A stretch of DNA of 10,670 nt from Bacteroidales bacterium UBA4230 (GTDB lineage Bacteria; Bacteroidota; Bacteroidia; Bacteroidales; UBA932), in assembly GCA_002395605.1 (NCBI GenBank), contig DGXO01000049.1, forward strand, positions 1-10,670, given 5' to 3'. The notes under the pieces were generated by a model. The model saw only the letters and a list, made by a program, of their open reading frames with translations. It was not told the DNA's origin and searched no databases. Positions 1-6,883 of this stretch are shown here, one piece after another (within the stretch, counting starts at the first letter, position 1; every line of letters starts with the position of its first letter). A program made the translations under genes and the position numbers.

Positions 1-21
1 GTGCTGCGGTATCCTTTCCAT
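1..21 (-). CDS. uppS: Isoprenyl (undecaprenyl) diphosphate synthase, N-terminal fragment
   Basis: Only the first seven codons are in the window; the rest lies beyond the left edge. Read on the minus strand from the ATG at 21-19 they give M-E-R-I-P-Q-H. This matches the usual beginning of UppS-type cis-prenyltransferases, where IPQH leads into the conserved VAIIMDGNGRWA segment. UppS builds the C55 lipid carrier for peptidoglycan and surface glycans. The ATG lies 7 bases after the nadK stop codon, so the two genes are probably co-transcribed. The nadK-uppS pairing is, from memory, common in Bacteroidota and supports the call. Seven residues are thin evidence; the identification rests on motif and neighbour together. 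Confidence 0.68.
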
Positions 22-28
22 AACAGTC

Positions 29-853
29 TTATTCGTTGTTTCGCATGTCTTCTCCCCAGAAAAGGCGTGAGGTGAGGGCCTTCACAAACCCCGATTCAGG
101 GAGCCGGACTCGTTTAAGCGAAAACTGTGCCATCTCCACATGAATTGTCCATTCCGGCTGGATTTCCACCACGCGGTTGTCCATGGACATGGTGGCGCGG
201 CCGTCACGGGACTCGAAGGATATGTCAATCTTGGCCGATTCAGAGATTACGATAGGCCTCACGTTGAGGTTGTGGGGGGAAATAGGGGCCAGCACCAGCA
301 CCTTGGTGTCCGGCATACAGATGGGGCCGCCAACCGACAGCGAGTAAGCGGTTGAGCCTGAAGGCGTTGCCACAAGGATGCCGTCGGCCCAATAGGTGGG
401 CAGGGGCTCCCCGTTTACGCTCACGTGGATTCCAAGCACGGAAGACCCGCTGCGGTGAAGCGCAACCTCGTTTACGGAATAGGGGAGAAGGCCGATTGAC
501 TTCCTGGCCTCCGGGCCCTTCAGCGTGGCGTTAAGCACCGTACGGTATTCTATGGAGAAGTCTCCCTCCACAAGCGCCTTTTTCACGGCCTCCGGGCGGT
601 TTTCGCAGAGGAAACCAATTCGGCCGAAATTGACGCCAAGCACCGGCAGGCCGATATCGGCCACCGTATGGGCTGCGCTGAGGAAAGTTCCGTCGCCGCC
701 CATGGAAAGCACAAGGTCTGTTTCAGGGCGGACATCGGCCTTGGATTTTATCTCATAGACCTCGAAGGTGGCGTCTTCCAAGTCCTTCACCAGGGCGGCC
801 ATGCGGGAGTCCCGGCGAATGGAGTCGTTCAAGATGAAATATCCGATTTTCAT
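29..853 (-). CDS. nadK: NAD kinase (ATP-dependent NAD phosphorylation)
   Basis: Phosphorylates NAD to NADP in the cytoplasm, supplying NADPH to reductases such as TrxB and glutamate dehydrogenase in this window. The 274-residue product carries the family signature: the GGDGT phosphate-binding motif at 52-56, NFGRIGFL at 75-82, the conserved NE pair at 128-129, and the glycine/serine-rich stretch ADGILVATPSGSTAYS at 156-171 followed by GGP. Length fits bacterial NadK. I chose the ATG at 853 (M-K-I-G-Y-F). A GTG at 889 would add 12 residues, but it lies inside the predicted promoter region and its residues do not resemble the family start. The gene diverges from pdxJ and is followed after 7 bases by uppS. 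A -7-like box for it lies at 885-878. Confidence 0.97.
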   Translation of the reverse strand: MKIGYFILNDSIRRDSRMAALVKDLEDATFEVYEIKSKADVRPETDLVLSMGGDGTFLSAAHTVADIGLPVLGVNFGRIGFLCENRPEAVKKALVEGDFSIEYRTVLNATLKGPEARKSIGLLPYSVNEVALHRSGSSVLGIHVSVNGEPLPTYWADGILVATPSGSTAYSLSVGGPICMPDTKVLVLAPISPHNLNVRPIVISESAKIDISFESRDGRATMSMDNRVVEIQPEWTIHVEMAQFSLKRVRLPESGFVKALTSRLFWGEDMRNNE

Positions 854-877
854 ATGTGTTCCTAAAGAATCAGACGC

Positions 878-885
878 CAAAATTA
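878..885 (-). promoter_or_regulatory. Predicted -7 box for nadK
   Basis: On the minus strand this reads TAATTTTG, matching the Bacteroidota -7 consensus TAnnTTTG. It lies 25 bases upstream of the nadK ATG, leaving a short leader of about 18 bases. No TTTG is seen at the expected -33 spacing, so the promoter is either weak or activator-dependent. It is the mirror image of the pdxJ box at 908-915; the pair forms a perfect 9-base inverted repeat (878-886 with 907-915). Confidence 0.5.
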
Positions 886-907
886 ACACTTTTCTTAGAA
901 AAATCCT

Positions 908-915
908 TAATTTTG
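908..915 (+). promoter_or_regulatory. Predicted -7 box for pdxJ
   Basis: TAATTTTG matches the Bacteroidota -7 consensus TAnnTTTG and ends 19 bases before the pdxJ ATG, implying a leader of only about a dozen bases. No good -33 TTTG is visible at 19-base spacing. Between this box and the nadK box a second small palindrome (TTTTCT-T-AGAAAA, 890-902) sits on almost the same centre, which could be an operator for a dimeric regulator acting on both genes. That regulatory role is inference. Confidence 0.5.
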
Positions 916-934
916 CGAAGTAAATGGTACAGAC

Positions 935-1657
935 ATGACTCGTTTAAGTGTAAATATCAATAAAATTGCCACCATCCGCAATGCGCGCGGTGGCTCCGTT
1001 CCGGACGTTGCGCTGGCCGCCGTCCGCTGTGAGGAATTCGGCGCAGAAGGCATTACGGTGCATCCACGCCCGGACGAACGCCACATAAGGTACGCCGATG
1101 TCCGGCAAATCCGCCCCACCATCAAGACGGAATTCAACATTGAGGGCAACCCCACCGTGCAAAGTTTCGTGGACCTTGTGCTGGAAGTGGTCCCGGACCA
1201 GGTTACGCTGGTGCCGGACGGCCAAAACGCCATCACCTCCAACGCCGGCTGGGACACCATAAAGAATGAGGCCCTCCTCACGGACCTTTGCAAAACATTC
1301 AAGGCAAAGGGCATCCGCACCTCCATCTTCATAGACCCCATCCCGGAAATGGCCTTCGGCGCGGCAAAGTGCGGCGCCGACAGAGTTGAGCTTTACACCG
1401 CGGCCTATGCCGAAAACTACCCCAAGGACCCTGAGACGGCCATCGCACCGTACCTCAAGGCCGCCCTGGCGGCAAGGGAGGCGGGCCTGGGGCTAAACGC
1501 CGGGCATGACCTTTCCCTTGAGAATCTCAACTACTTCATCCGCACCATCCCCTGGACAGATGAGGTGTCCATCGGCCACGCGCTCATCAGTGACGCCCTG
1601 TATCTTGGCCTCAGTGAAACTATTAAGGCCTACCTTACGGAAATCCGCAAAAAATAG
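935..1657 (+). CDS. pdxJ: Pyridoxine 5'-phosphate synthase PdxJ
   Basis: Condenses 3-amino-1-hydroxyacetone 1-phosphate (the PdxA product) with 1-deoxy-D-xylulose 5-phosphate to give pyridoxine 5'-phosphate, closing the ring in DXP-dependent vitamin B6 synthesis. The 240-residue product is full length for this TIM-barrel family. Visible motifs are VNINKIATIRNARGG (6-20), ITVHPRPDERHIR (40-52), E70 in the FNIEGNP segment, FIDPIPE (132-138), NAGHDLS (188-194) and SIGHALISDA (212-221). By alignment with the E. coli enzyme, H43, E70 and H191 correspond to its catalytic H45, E72 and H193. VNINK in place of the proteobacterial VNIDH is, from memory, usual in Bacteroidota. The gene diverges from nadK. 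A new promoter follows its stop codon almost at once, so it is probably transcribed alone or with limited read-through. Confidence 0.98.
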   Translation: MTRLSVNINKIATIRNARGGSVPDVALAAVRCEEFGAEGITVHPRPDERHIRYADVRQIRPTIKTEFNIEGNPTVQSFVDLVLEVVPDQVTLVPDGQNAITSNAGWDTIKNEALLTDLCKTFKAKGIRTSIFIDPIPEMAFGAAKCGADRVELYTAAYAENYPKDPETAIAPYLKAALAAREAGLGLNAGHDLSLENLNYFIRTIPWTDEVSIGHALISDALYLGLSETIKAYLTEIRKK

Positions 1658-1658
1658 T

Positions 1659-1666
1659 TATCTTTG
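1659..1666 (+). promoter_or_regulatory. Predicted -7 box for the OmpH-to-BamD gene run
   Basis: TATCTTTG matches TAnnTTTG. It begins one base after the pdxJ stop codon and lies 30 bases before the OmpH-family ATG. At the ideal -33 position (1636-1639) only a partial match is seen. It would drive the tightly packed genes from 1696 to 6754. No terminator hairpin separates it from pdxJ, so read-through from pdxJ remains possible. Confidence 0.5.
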
Positions 1667-1695
1667 CAAACTTGACAAAATTTTAAAACTCAATA

Positions 1696-2310
1696 ATGAA
1701 AAAGAACATCAGCATCATCGCAGGCCTCGTCGCTATCATGGCTCTTGCAGCGTCCTGCAACCAGAACCAGGCAGCAGCCCCCGCAGCCGCAGCATCCGCA
1801 GAGGACAGCACAGCAGTAGCCGGCAGCATCGTATTCTTCAACATGGACAAAGTCATGGAAGGCTACGACATGGCCAATGACCTCAATTCCGTGTTCGAGA
1901 CCAAGACTTCCGGCATCCAGGCCGAAATCGACCGCCGCGGCAAGAAACTGGAAAAAGACATGGCGGATTTCCAGAACAAAGTGGACAAAGGCCTCCTCAC
2001 CAACTCCGTGGCCCAGGCACAGTACCAGAAAATCCAGCAGCAGCAGCAGGACTATCAGCAGTACGTAATGCGCAAGCAGCAGGAAATGAGCGAGGAACAG
2101 CAGGTTATGATGAACCAGATTGCAAACGCAATCTCAGAGTATGTCAAGGAGTACAACGCAGATCACCAGTACGCCCTCATCCTCACCACCGCCGGTCCCA
2201 TCCTCTCAACTCCCGTTGTCACCGGTGACCCCCGTCTGGACATCACGGAAGACCTCCTTGCAGGCCTTAACGCCGCCTACATCAAGACTAAGGAAGCTTC
2301 CAAGAAATAA
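1696..2310 (+). CDS. OmpH/Skp-family periplasmic chaperone, predicted lipoprotein
   Basis: Skp/OmpH proteins hold unfolded outer-membrane proteins in the periplasm. The 204-residue product begins with a lipoprotein-type signal peptide: K2-K3, a hydrophobic core to about residue 19, then A-A-S-C with Cys21 as the likely lipidated residue. A low-complexity Ala-rich linker follows (about 25-42). The mature domain starts with the family-typical IVFFNMDKVMEGYD (45-58). A long glutamine- and lysine-rich coiled coil occupies about 70-150, and the closing strand is YALILTTAGPIL (159-170). The length fits the family. Classical Skp is soluble, whereas this one appears membrane-anchored. Five consecutive CAG codons (2035-2049) encode Q114-Q118 in the coiled coil. 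The glycosyltransferase ATG follows after 15 bases. The family call is firm; the exact client proteins are unknown. Confidence 0.9.
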   Translation: MKKNISIIAGLVAIMALAASCNQNQAAAPAAAASAEDSTAVAGSIVFFNMDKVMEGYDMANDLNSVFETKTSGIQAEIDRRGKKLEKDMADFQNKVDKGLLTNSVAQAQYQKIQQQQQDYQQYVMRKQQEMSEEQQVMMNQIANAISEYVKEYNADHQYALILTTAGPILSTPVVTGDPRLDITEDLLAGLNAAYIKTKEASKK

Positions 2311-2325
2311 AGAAAAGGCCCTGCC

Positions 2326-3420
2326 ATGCGCATCGCCCTGCTATCATGTTTCTACCCGTTCAGGGGTGGCATTTCCCAGTTCAATGCATCTCTTTTGCAG
2401 GAGCTGGGAAAATGTCATATAGTAAAGGCGTGGAATTTCACAAGGCAGTACCCCTCTTTCTTCTTCCCCGGCAAAACCCAGTACGTTACCCCGGAAGATG
2501 AGGCCGTGAAGGTGGAGTCAAGCGCAATGCTGGACACCATAAATCCCTTCACCTGGGTCAAGACGGCCATCTCCATCCATAACTGGAAGCCGGACGTCCT
2601 CATCCTCCCTTACTGGATGAGCTGGTTTGCCCTTCCTCTGTCCTTCGTTGCCAGAAGAAGCGGAGTCAAAAAGGTCCTCGGGCTCCTTCACAACGTGGTT
2701 CCGCATGAGCCCCACTGGTTTGACATTCCGCTCACAAAGTGGTTCCTGCAGGCATGTGACGGCTACATGTGCATGTCGCCAAGCGTGGAGGACGACCTCC
2801 TTCGGCTAAGGCCCCTTGCCCATCACATAGTGAAGCAGCACCCCATGTACACCCACTTCGGTGAAAAACTTCCAAGGAAGGATGCCAGCAAGAAGACCCT
2901 TCTTTTCTTCGGCCTCATAAGGGAATACAAAGGGCTGGACATACTCCTGGAGGCGTTCCGTGACCTCCCGGAGGACTACAGGCTCATAATTGCCGGAGAG
3001 TGCTACGGCTCCTTTGAGAAATACGCCCGCATCATAGACACCATTCCCGGAAAAGACCGCATAGAGGTCTACGAAGGCTATGTGAGGGACTCCGAGGTCA
3101 AGAAGTATTTCTCCGAATCCGACCTTGTGGTGCTCCCTTACCGCAGTGCCACCCAAAGCGGTGTCGGTGCAATCGCCTGCCACTTCCAGGTGCCCATGCT
3201 GGTCACGGATGTTGGCGGTCTCAAGGCCGAAGTAGGAGACACTGGCACGGGAATTGTCGCATCCAGCCCGGACCCTGACGTCGTGCGCGCGGAAATCCTG
3301 AGGTTTTTCGCCGACGACTCCATCCGCGAAAGATGCGTCAAGGCCATGGTTCGCCAGGGCAAGCTCCTCAGTTGGAGCGCCTATGCCATGGCACTTACGG
3401 AATTTGCAAAAACGTTATAG
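2326..3420 (+). CDS. Glycosyltransferase family 4 (GT-B fold), acceptor unknown
   Basis: A retaining GT4 enzyme of 364 residues that would transfer a sugar from a nucleotide-sugar donor to a surface glycan or lipid acceptor; donor and acceptor cannot be read from the sequence. The N-terminal half has the GT-B start MRIALLSCFYPFRGGIS (1-17) with the flexible GG. The C-terminal donor-binding half has LLFFGLIREYKGLDILLEAF (192-211), LIIAGECYG (220-228), IEVYEGYV (246-253) and DLVVLPYRSATQSGVG (266-281), then VPMLVTDVGGL (289-299). The classical E-x7-E pair is not evident; the segment reads SATQSG instead, as in one GT4 subgroup. No signal peptide is present and it is probably cytosolic or peripheral to the inner membrane. 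It lies between an outer-membrane chaperone and a LysM protein, suggesting a cell-envelope job. Only 2 bases separate it from the next ATG. Confidence 0.9.
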   Translation: MRIALLSCFYPFRGGISQFNASLLQELGKCHIVKAWNFTRQYPSFFFPGKTQYVTPEDEAVKVESSAMLDTINPFTWVKTAISIHNWKPDVLILPYWMSWFALPLSFVARRSGVKKVLGLLHNVVPHEPHWFDIPLTKWFLQACDGYMCMSPSVEDDLLRLRPLAHHIVKQHPMYTHFGEKLPRKDASKKTLLFFGLIREYKGLDILLEAFRDLPEDYRLIIAGECYGSFEKYARIIDTIPGKDRIEVYEGYVRDSEVKKYFSESDLVVLPYRSATQSGVGAIACHFQVPMLVTDVGGLKAEVGDTGTGIVASSPDPDVVRAEILRFFADDSIRERCVKAMVRQGKLLSWSAYAMALTEFAKTL

Positions 3421-3422
3421 AT

Positions 3423-5045
3423 ATGAAACGTTTTCTTACAATACTGATACTTTTGGCAGGCACGCTGCTGTGCCCGGCCCTCATGGCGCAGGAATACGTT
3501 CCTACGCCCATAACCGTATCCAAGGAAAAGGTCAAGCTGGGCGGCAAGGTGTACCTTTCGCATGTTGTTCTTGAGCGCCAGACAATTTACGGCATCACCA
3601 AGGCTTACGGCGTCACCGAGGAAGAACTCTACGAGGCCAACCCCACACTCCGTGAAACCGGCCTCCAGAAAAACGCCATCCTGCTGGTGCCTTACCGTGA
3701 GGCCCCGGTGCAGGAAGTCACTTCCCAGAACTACACGGAGCACACCGTAAAGTGGTACGAGGACATAGACGACATTGCCCGCAAATACAACATCTCCGCC
3801 AAGGAACTTATGGAGTACAACGGCCTCAAGAGCCGGAAACTCACTTCCCGGCAGGTACTTAAGATTCCCGTGAAACAGGCGGTGGCTGTGGGAGAGATTG
3901 CCGGTCAAGCCGGCAATGACGATAAGCCAGGCAATGACGATAAGGCGGACAGTGACAAAGCTGACGACAATGTAGATGTTGTGCCCGGCACAGACCGGGA
4001 ATCTGAAGATGAAGTGCCCGTTCTTGCCTTCACTCCCAAGGAAGACGTTGAATTCTCACTTGTACTGCCCCTCAAGGCTGCCGGAAAGGCCGGAGAACTT
4101 AACATGGACTTCTACTCCGGCGTTCTCATGGCCGTGAAGGACATGGAGGCCGAAGGCCTGAAGGTGAAGATGAACGTGTTTGACCTTACGGCCGGAATGC
4201 CTTCCGTGGAAACCCTCGTGAAAGGGGACTTCGTGCTGGGTCCCATCGCCTCCAGGGACATGGAGGCCGTGCTCCAGAGGGTGGAAGGCCGGGTGAACGT
4301 GGTCTCGCCGCTGGACCAGCGCACAGCGGCCCTCAGCCAGAGATATACCGGCTTTGTGCAGGCTCCCACATCCGTTGAACGCCAGTGGGAAGACCTTGCA
4401 AGCTGGGTGGGGGAGAGCCTCTACGAAGGCTCCTCCAAGATTATCCTCATAACGGAAAAAGGCGCCGCAAATGTTTCGGCATCAGTTGCAATCCGTAGCG
4501 CCCTTGCACGCAACGAGACCCCCTACGAAATCCTCAGCTACGCAATTGTGGAAGGTACCTCCATCCCCGCAACGCTGGAACGCATGCTCCTGAGGGACGG
4601 CGAAAACCGCATTGTGGTGGCCTCCGAAAGCGAGGCCTTCGTTGGTGATGTTGTGCGTAACATCGGCATAATGATGGGAAAGGGCTTTGACGTTGTGATG
4701 TACGCTCCCTCAAAGGTTCGCACCTTTGAAACCATTGAGGGCAGCGACTACCACGCCGCGCGCCTTCACATAAGCACATCGTACTTTGTGGATTACTCAA
4801 ATCCCAAGGTAGATGCCTTTGTAAGGGCCTACAGGGCTCTTTTCAAGACGGAGCCTTCCCAGTTTGCCTTCCAAGGCTACGACACCGCCCGCTATTTCAT
4901 GGAGCGCGCCACAAAGGGCACGGGTTATGCCCGCGGCCTTCACACGGACTTCTTCCTTGAGCCCGACGAATTCGGCAACGGAGTCAACAAGGCCGTTCGC
5001 CGCATAGTTTACCGCAAAGATTTCACAACTTCACTGGAAAGATAA
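3423..5045 (+). CDS. Secreted two-LysM protein with periplasmic-binding-like C-terminal domain
   Basis: The 540-residue product has a type I signal peptide (MKRFLTILILLAGTLL..., probable cut after ALMA, residue 22). LysM 1 (about 44-91) has the form YLSHVV...TIYGITKAYGVTEEELYEANP...ILLVPY; LysM 2 (about 104-149) is EHTVK...DIARKYNISAKELMEYN...VLKIP. LysM modules bind peptidoglycan glycan chains. A low-complexity acidic linker (about 155-205) follows. The remainder (about 208-540) resembles a type I periplasmic-binding fold: FSLVLPLKAAG, DFYSGVLMAVKDME, FVLGPIASRDMEAVL and a late FAFQGYDTARYFM. The layout recalls LpoA-like activators of penicillin-binding proteins, but that function is inference. 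I chose the ATG at 3423, just after the glycosyltransferase stop, because it begins the signal peptide; a longer frame from 3333 overlaps the upstream gene. The linker carries a palindromic element and an 18-base-period repeat. Confidence 0.9.
   Translation: MKRFLTILILLAGTLLCPALMAQEYVPTPITVSKEKVKLGGKVYLSHVVLERQTIYGITKAYGVTEEELYEANPTLRETGLQKNAILLVPYREAPVQEVTSQNYTEHTVKWYEDIDDIARKYNISAKELMEYNGLKSRKLTSRQVLKIPVKQAVAVGEIAGQAGNDDKPGNDDKADSDKADDNVDVVPGTDRESEDEVPVLAFTPKEDVEFSLVLPLKAAGKAGELNMDFYSGVLMAVKDMEAEGLKVKMNVFDLTAGMPSVETLVKGDFVLGPIASRDMEAVLQRVEGRVNVVSPLDQRTAALSQRYTGFVQAPTSVERQWEDLASWVGESLYEGSSKIILITEKGAANVSASVAIRSALARNETPYEILSYAIVEGTSIPATLERMLLRDGENRIVVASESEAFVGDVVRNIGIMMGKGFDVVMYAPSKVRTFETIEGSDYHAARLHISTSYFVDYSNPKVDAFVRAYRALFKTEPSQFAFQGYDTARYFMERATKGTGYARGLHTDFFLEPDEFGNGVNKAVRRIVYRKDFTTSLER
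3897..3921 (+). repeat. Palindromic element copy 1, inside the LysM-protein linker
   Basis: ATTGCCGG - TCAAG - CCGGCAAT, a perfect 8-base stem with a 5-base loop (3897-3917), followed by GACG. It is read in frame as I-A-G-Q-A-G-N-D (residues 159-166). A second copy with the same architecture, orientation and frame lies in recN at 7981-8005. Two base pairs of the stem differ between the copies, and both partners change together. Confidence 0.8.
3912..3944 (+). repeat. 15-base direct repeat, period 18, in the linker
   Basis: GGCAATGACGATAAG occurs at 3912-3926 and again at 3930-3944. It encodes GNDDK-P-GNDDK (residues 164-174). The first copy includes the right arm of the palindromic element, so the second looks like a local duplication of that arm plus its flank. 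Whole codons are involved, so the frame is kept. Confidence 0.85.
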
Positions 5046-5048
5046 TAT

Positions 5049-5972
5049 ATGGAAAAAGTAAAGTGCCTTATACTGGGCGGAGGTCCTGCCGGATTTACGG
5101 CCGCGATATACGCAGCGCGTGCAAACATGGATCCCGTGCTGTATGAGGGAATACAGCCCGGCGGGCAGCTCACCACAACCACCGTGGTTGAGAATTTCCC
5201 CGGTTTCCCCGGCGGCGTGGACGCCCTCACCCTCACGGACGGAATGAGGGAGCAGGCACGCAGTTTCGGGGCCGACATAAGGCAGGGTTCGGCAACCAAG
5301 GCAGACATTTCCAAGCGCCCGTTTGTAATTACAATTGACGGAGAGAAAGATATTGAGGCCGAAACACTTATCATAGCCACCGGCGCCCAGGCAAAGTACC
5401 TTGGGCTGGAGAGCGAGAAAAAGTACATGGGCATGGGAGTATCGGCCTGCGCCACCTGCGACGGCTTCTTCTACCGCAAACGCACCGTTGCGGTGGTGGG
5501 CGGCGGAGACACCGCCTGCGAGGAAGCCCTTTACCTTGCCGGCCTTGCAAAGAAGGTGTACATGATTGTGCGCAGGGATGTTTTCCGCGCTTCCAAGATT
5601 ATGGGCGAGAGGGTCCTGAGCACCCCCAACATAGAGGTCCTTTGGAACTGCAACACCCAGGAAGTCCTCGGGGACGGCACCGCCGTCACGGGCGTGAGGC
5701 TGCTCCGCAAGGACGGCACCGTGTTTGAAATTGAGACGGACGGCTTCTTCCTTGCAATTGGCCACGAGCCCGGCTCCAAGCTCTTTGAAGGGCAGCTGGA
5801 ACTTGATCCCGCAGGCTTCATAGTTACAAAGGGAAAGAGCTCCTGCACCAGCGTAGACGGCGTTTTTGCCGCCGGTGATGTCCAGGATCCCACATACAAG
5901 CAGGCCGTGACGGCCGCAGCGTCCGGTTGCATCGCAGCCCGTGACGCAGAGAAATTCCTCCAGACAAAATGA
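5049..5972 (+). CDS. trxB: Thioredoxin-disulfide reductase (NADPH, FAD)
   Basis: Passes electrons from NADPH through FAD to a redox disulfide and on to thioredoxin in the cytoplasm. The 307-residue product is full length for the low-molecular-weight bacterial type. FAD-binding GGGPAG lies at 10-15, PGGQLTTTTVVENFPGFPGG at 37-56, and the active-site C-A-T-C-D at 134-138 (C134, C137). The NADPH-binding VVGGGDTACEEA is at 149-160, VRRD at 174-177 (the arginine pair typical of NADPH preference), and the second FAD motif GVFAAGDVQD at 271-280. The start is 3 bases after the LysM-protein stop, and its TGA overlaps the next gene's ATG (ATGA), so it is probably transcribed within the envelope gene run. 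No signal peptide is seen. Confidence 0.97.
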   Translation: MEKVKCLILGGGPAGFTAAIYAARANMDPVLYEGIQPGGQLTTTTVVENFPGFPGGVDALTLTDGMREQARSFGADIRQGSATKADISKRPFVITIDGEKDIEAETLIIATGAQAKYLGLESEKKYMGMGVSACATCDGFFYRKRTVAVVGGGDTACEEALYLAGLAKKVYMIVRRDVFRASKIMGERVLSTPNIEVLWNCNTQEVLGDGTAVTGVRLLRKDGTVFEIETDGFFLAIGHEPGSKLFEGQLELDPAGFIVTKGKSSCTSVDGVFAAGDVQDPTYKQAVTAAASGCIAARDAEKFLQTK

Positions 5973-6754
5973 GAAAAGCGTTAGTCATCCTTCTTCTTTC
6001 GGCACTGGCCCTTGTATCCTGCAAGAGCCAATACGAGGTCCTTCTGGCATCCAACGACGTAGATGCAAAGTACAAGGCCGCCATGGATTACTTTGCGGCA
6101 AAGAAGTACCAGAAGTCGGCCCAACTGTTTGAGTCAATGGCGGTTCTCACAAGCGGAACTTCCCGCGACGACACCGTGCAGTACTACTGGGGCCTTTCCA
6201 ACTACAGGGCCAAGGACTACTATACGGCCGAATCCAACTTCTCCAAGTTTGTGGAGAGCTTCCCCCAGAGCCCCTTCACCCCGGACGCCCAGTTCTACAG
6301 GCTGGACTGCCTGTACAGGGCCACCTACCGCTGGGAGCTGGACCAGAACCCCACGCGCGCCTGCATGGCCGCAATAAATGAATATGTGAGGGAGCATCCG
6401 GAGGACGACATCCATCTCCCTGCGTGCCAGAATATGCTTAAGGACCTTCAGGAGAGGCTGGACCGCAAGGACTACGAGGCCGGAAGGCAGTACTACCGCA
6501 TGGAGGACTACCTCAGCGCCCGCGTGAAGCTTCGCAACGTCCTCAAGACCAACTCCGACAACGTTTACCGTGAGGATGTCCTCTACTATACCGCAATGGC
6601 ATCCTATCACTACGCCCGCCTGAGCGTGAAGGAAAAGCAGAAAGAGCGCTTCCTGGTGTTCACGGACGACTACCTCAATTTCATCAGCGAGTACCCGGAG
6701 TCCCACTACCGCCATGAACTTGACCGCCTGTACCGCCAGGTGAATGAAAAATAA
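5969..6754 (+). CDS. bamD: BamD-like outer-membrane assembly lipoprotein (TPR)
   Basis: BamD is the essential lipoprotein partner of BamA in folding beta-barrel proteins into the outer membrane. The 261-residue product has a short lipoprotein signal peptide with L-V-S-C (15-18), so Cys18 is the likely acylated residue. The rest is all-helical and rich in aromatic residues, with tetratricopeptide-like repeats: KYKAAMDYFAAKKYQKSAQLFE (34-55, the classic first TPR), the block around YYTAESNFSKFVESFP (84-99) and ESHYRHELDRLY near the end. Length and layout match BamD. A more general TPR lipoprotein is possible, but position upstream of rpoZ fits, from memory, the usual Bacteroidota order. The 4-base ATGA overlap with trxB suggests translational coupling. 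It is the last gene before the 157-base gap. Confidence 0.87.
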   Translation: MRKALVILLLSALALVSCKSQYEVLLASNDVDAKYKAAMDYFAAKKYQKSAQLFESMAVLTSGTSRDDTVQYYWGLSNYRAKDYYTAESNFSKFVESFPQSPFTPDAQFYRLDCLYRATYRWELDQNPTRACMAAINEYVREHPEDDIHLPACQNMLKDLQERLDRKDYEAGRQYYRMEDYLSARVKLRNVLKTNSDNVYREDVLYYTAMASYHYARLSVKEKQKERFLVFTDDYLNFISEYPESHYRHELDRLYRQVNEK

Positions 6755-6805
6755 TTGAAACTTCCGGAAAAAAACTCTGGTAATCTATATAGAATGGTAA
6801 TTATA

Positions 6806-6822
6806 TAGGATAAATAGGATAA
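6806..6822 (+). repeat. TAGGATAA tandem pair, 9-base period
   Basis: TAGGATAA occurs at 6806-6813 and 6815-6822, directly before the long hairpin. The core GGATAA reappears twice just after the hairpin, so the hairpin is bracketed by two copies on each side. The stretch from 6755 to here is AT-rich. It contains no match to TAnnTTTG and no ORF longer than a few codons. Confidence 0.75.
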
Positions 6823-6883
6823 GGTCTGACGGACAAAACTTTTTCGACCTTTTTTGGGAGAAAAAGTTTTAGTCCGGAAGACC
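6823..6883. other. Long imperfect hairpin upstream of rpoZ
   Basis: Left arm 6823-6845 pairs with right arm 6860-6883. There are 21 Watson-Crick pairs, one tandem G.A / A.G mismatch (6828-6829 with 6877-6878) and one bulged A (6871). The inner loop can extend further: a second tandem G.A (6846-6847 with 6858-6859) and two C-G pairs close a six-T loop (6850-6855). The right arm is followed by GGGATAATA, not a T-run, so it is not a classical intrinsic terminator. It could be a terminator or processing site for bamD, a leader structure for rpoZ, or a small miniature-element-like insertion. The structure is clear; its role is open. Confidence 0.75.

Noticed and set aside
907..1341. 144-codon minus-strand frame opposite pdxJ
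   Set aside because: It overlaps the conserved pdxJ core, has a serine/threonine/arginine-rich shadow composition and no recognisable motif.
3333..3422. 30-residue N-terminal extension of the LysM protein
   Set aside because: It overlaps the end of the glycosyltransferase in another frame and would bury a clear signal peptide that begins at 3423.
5031..5765. 244-codon open frame on the minus strand opposite trxB
   Set aside because: It lies wholly over a strongly recognised gene, has no domain I know and reflects GC-biased codon positions read backwards.
6134..6715. 193-codon minus-strand frame opposite the BamD-like gene
   Set aside because: It is antiparallel to a gene with a signal peptide and TPR pattern; no start context or homology is visible.
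6794..6808. Small ORF in the bamD-rpoZ gap
   Set aside because: The ATG at 6794 meets a stop after four codons; no longer reading frame with a plausible start exists there.
6823..6883. Calling the long hairpin a Rho-independent terminator
   Set aside because: No T-run follows the right arm; the T tract lies inside the loop. It is recorded as a hairpin of unknown role.
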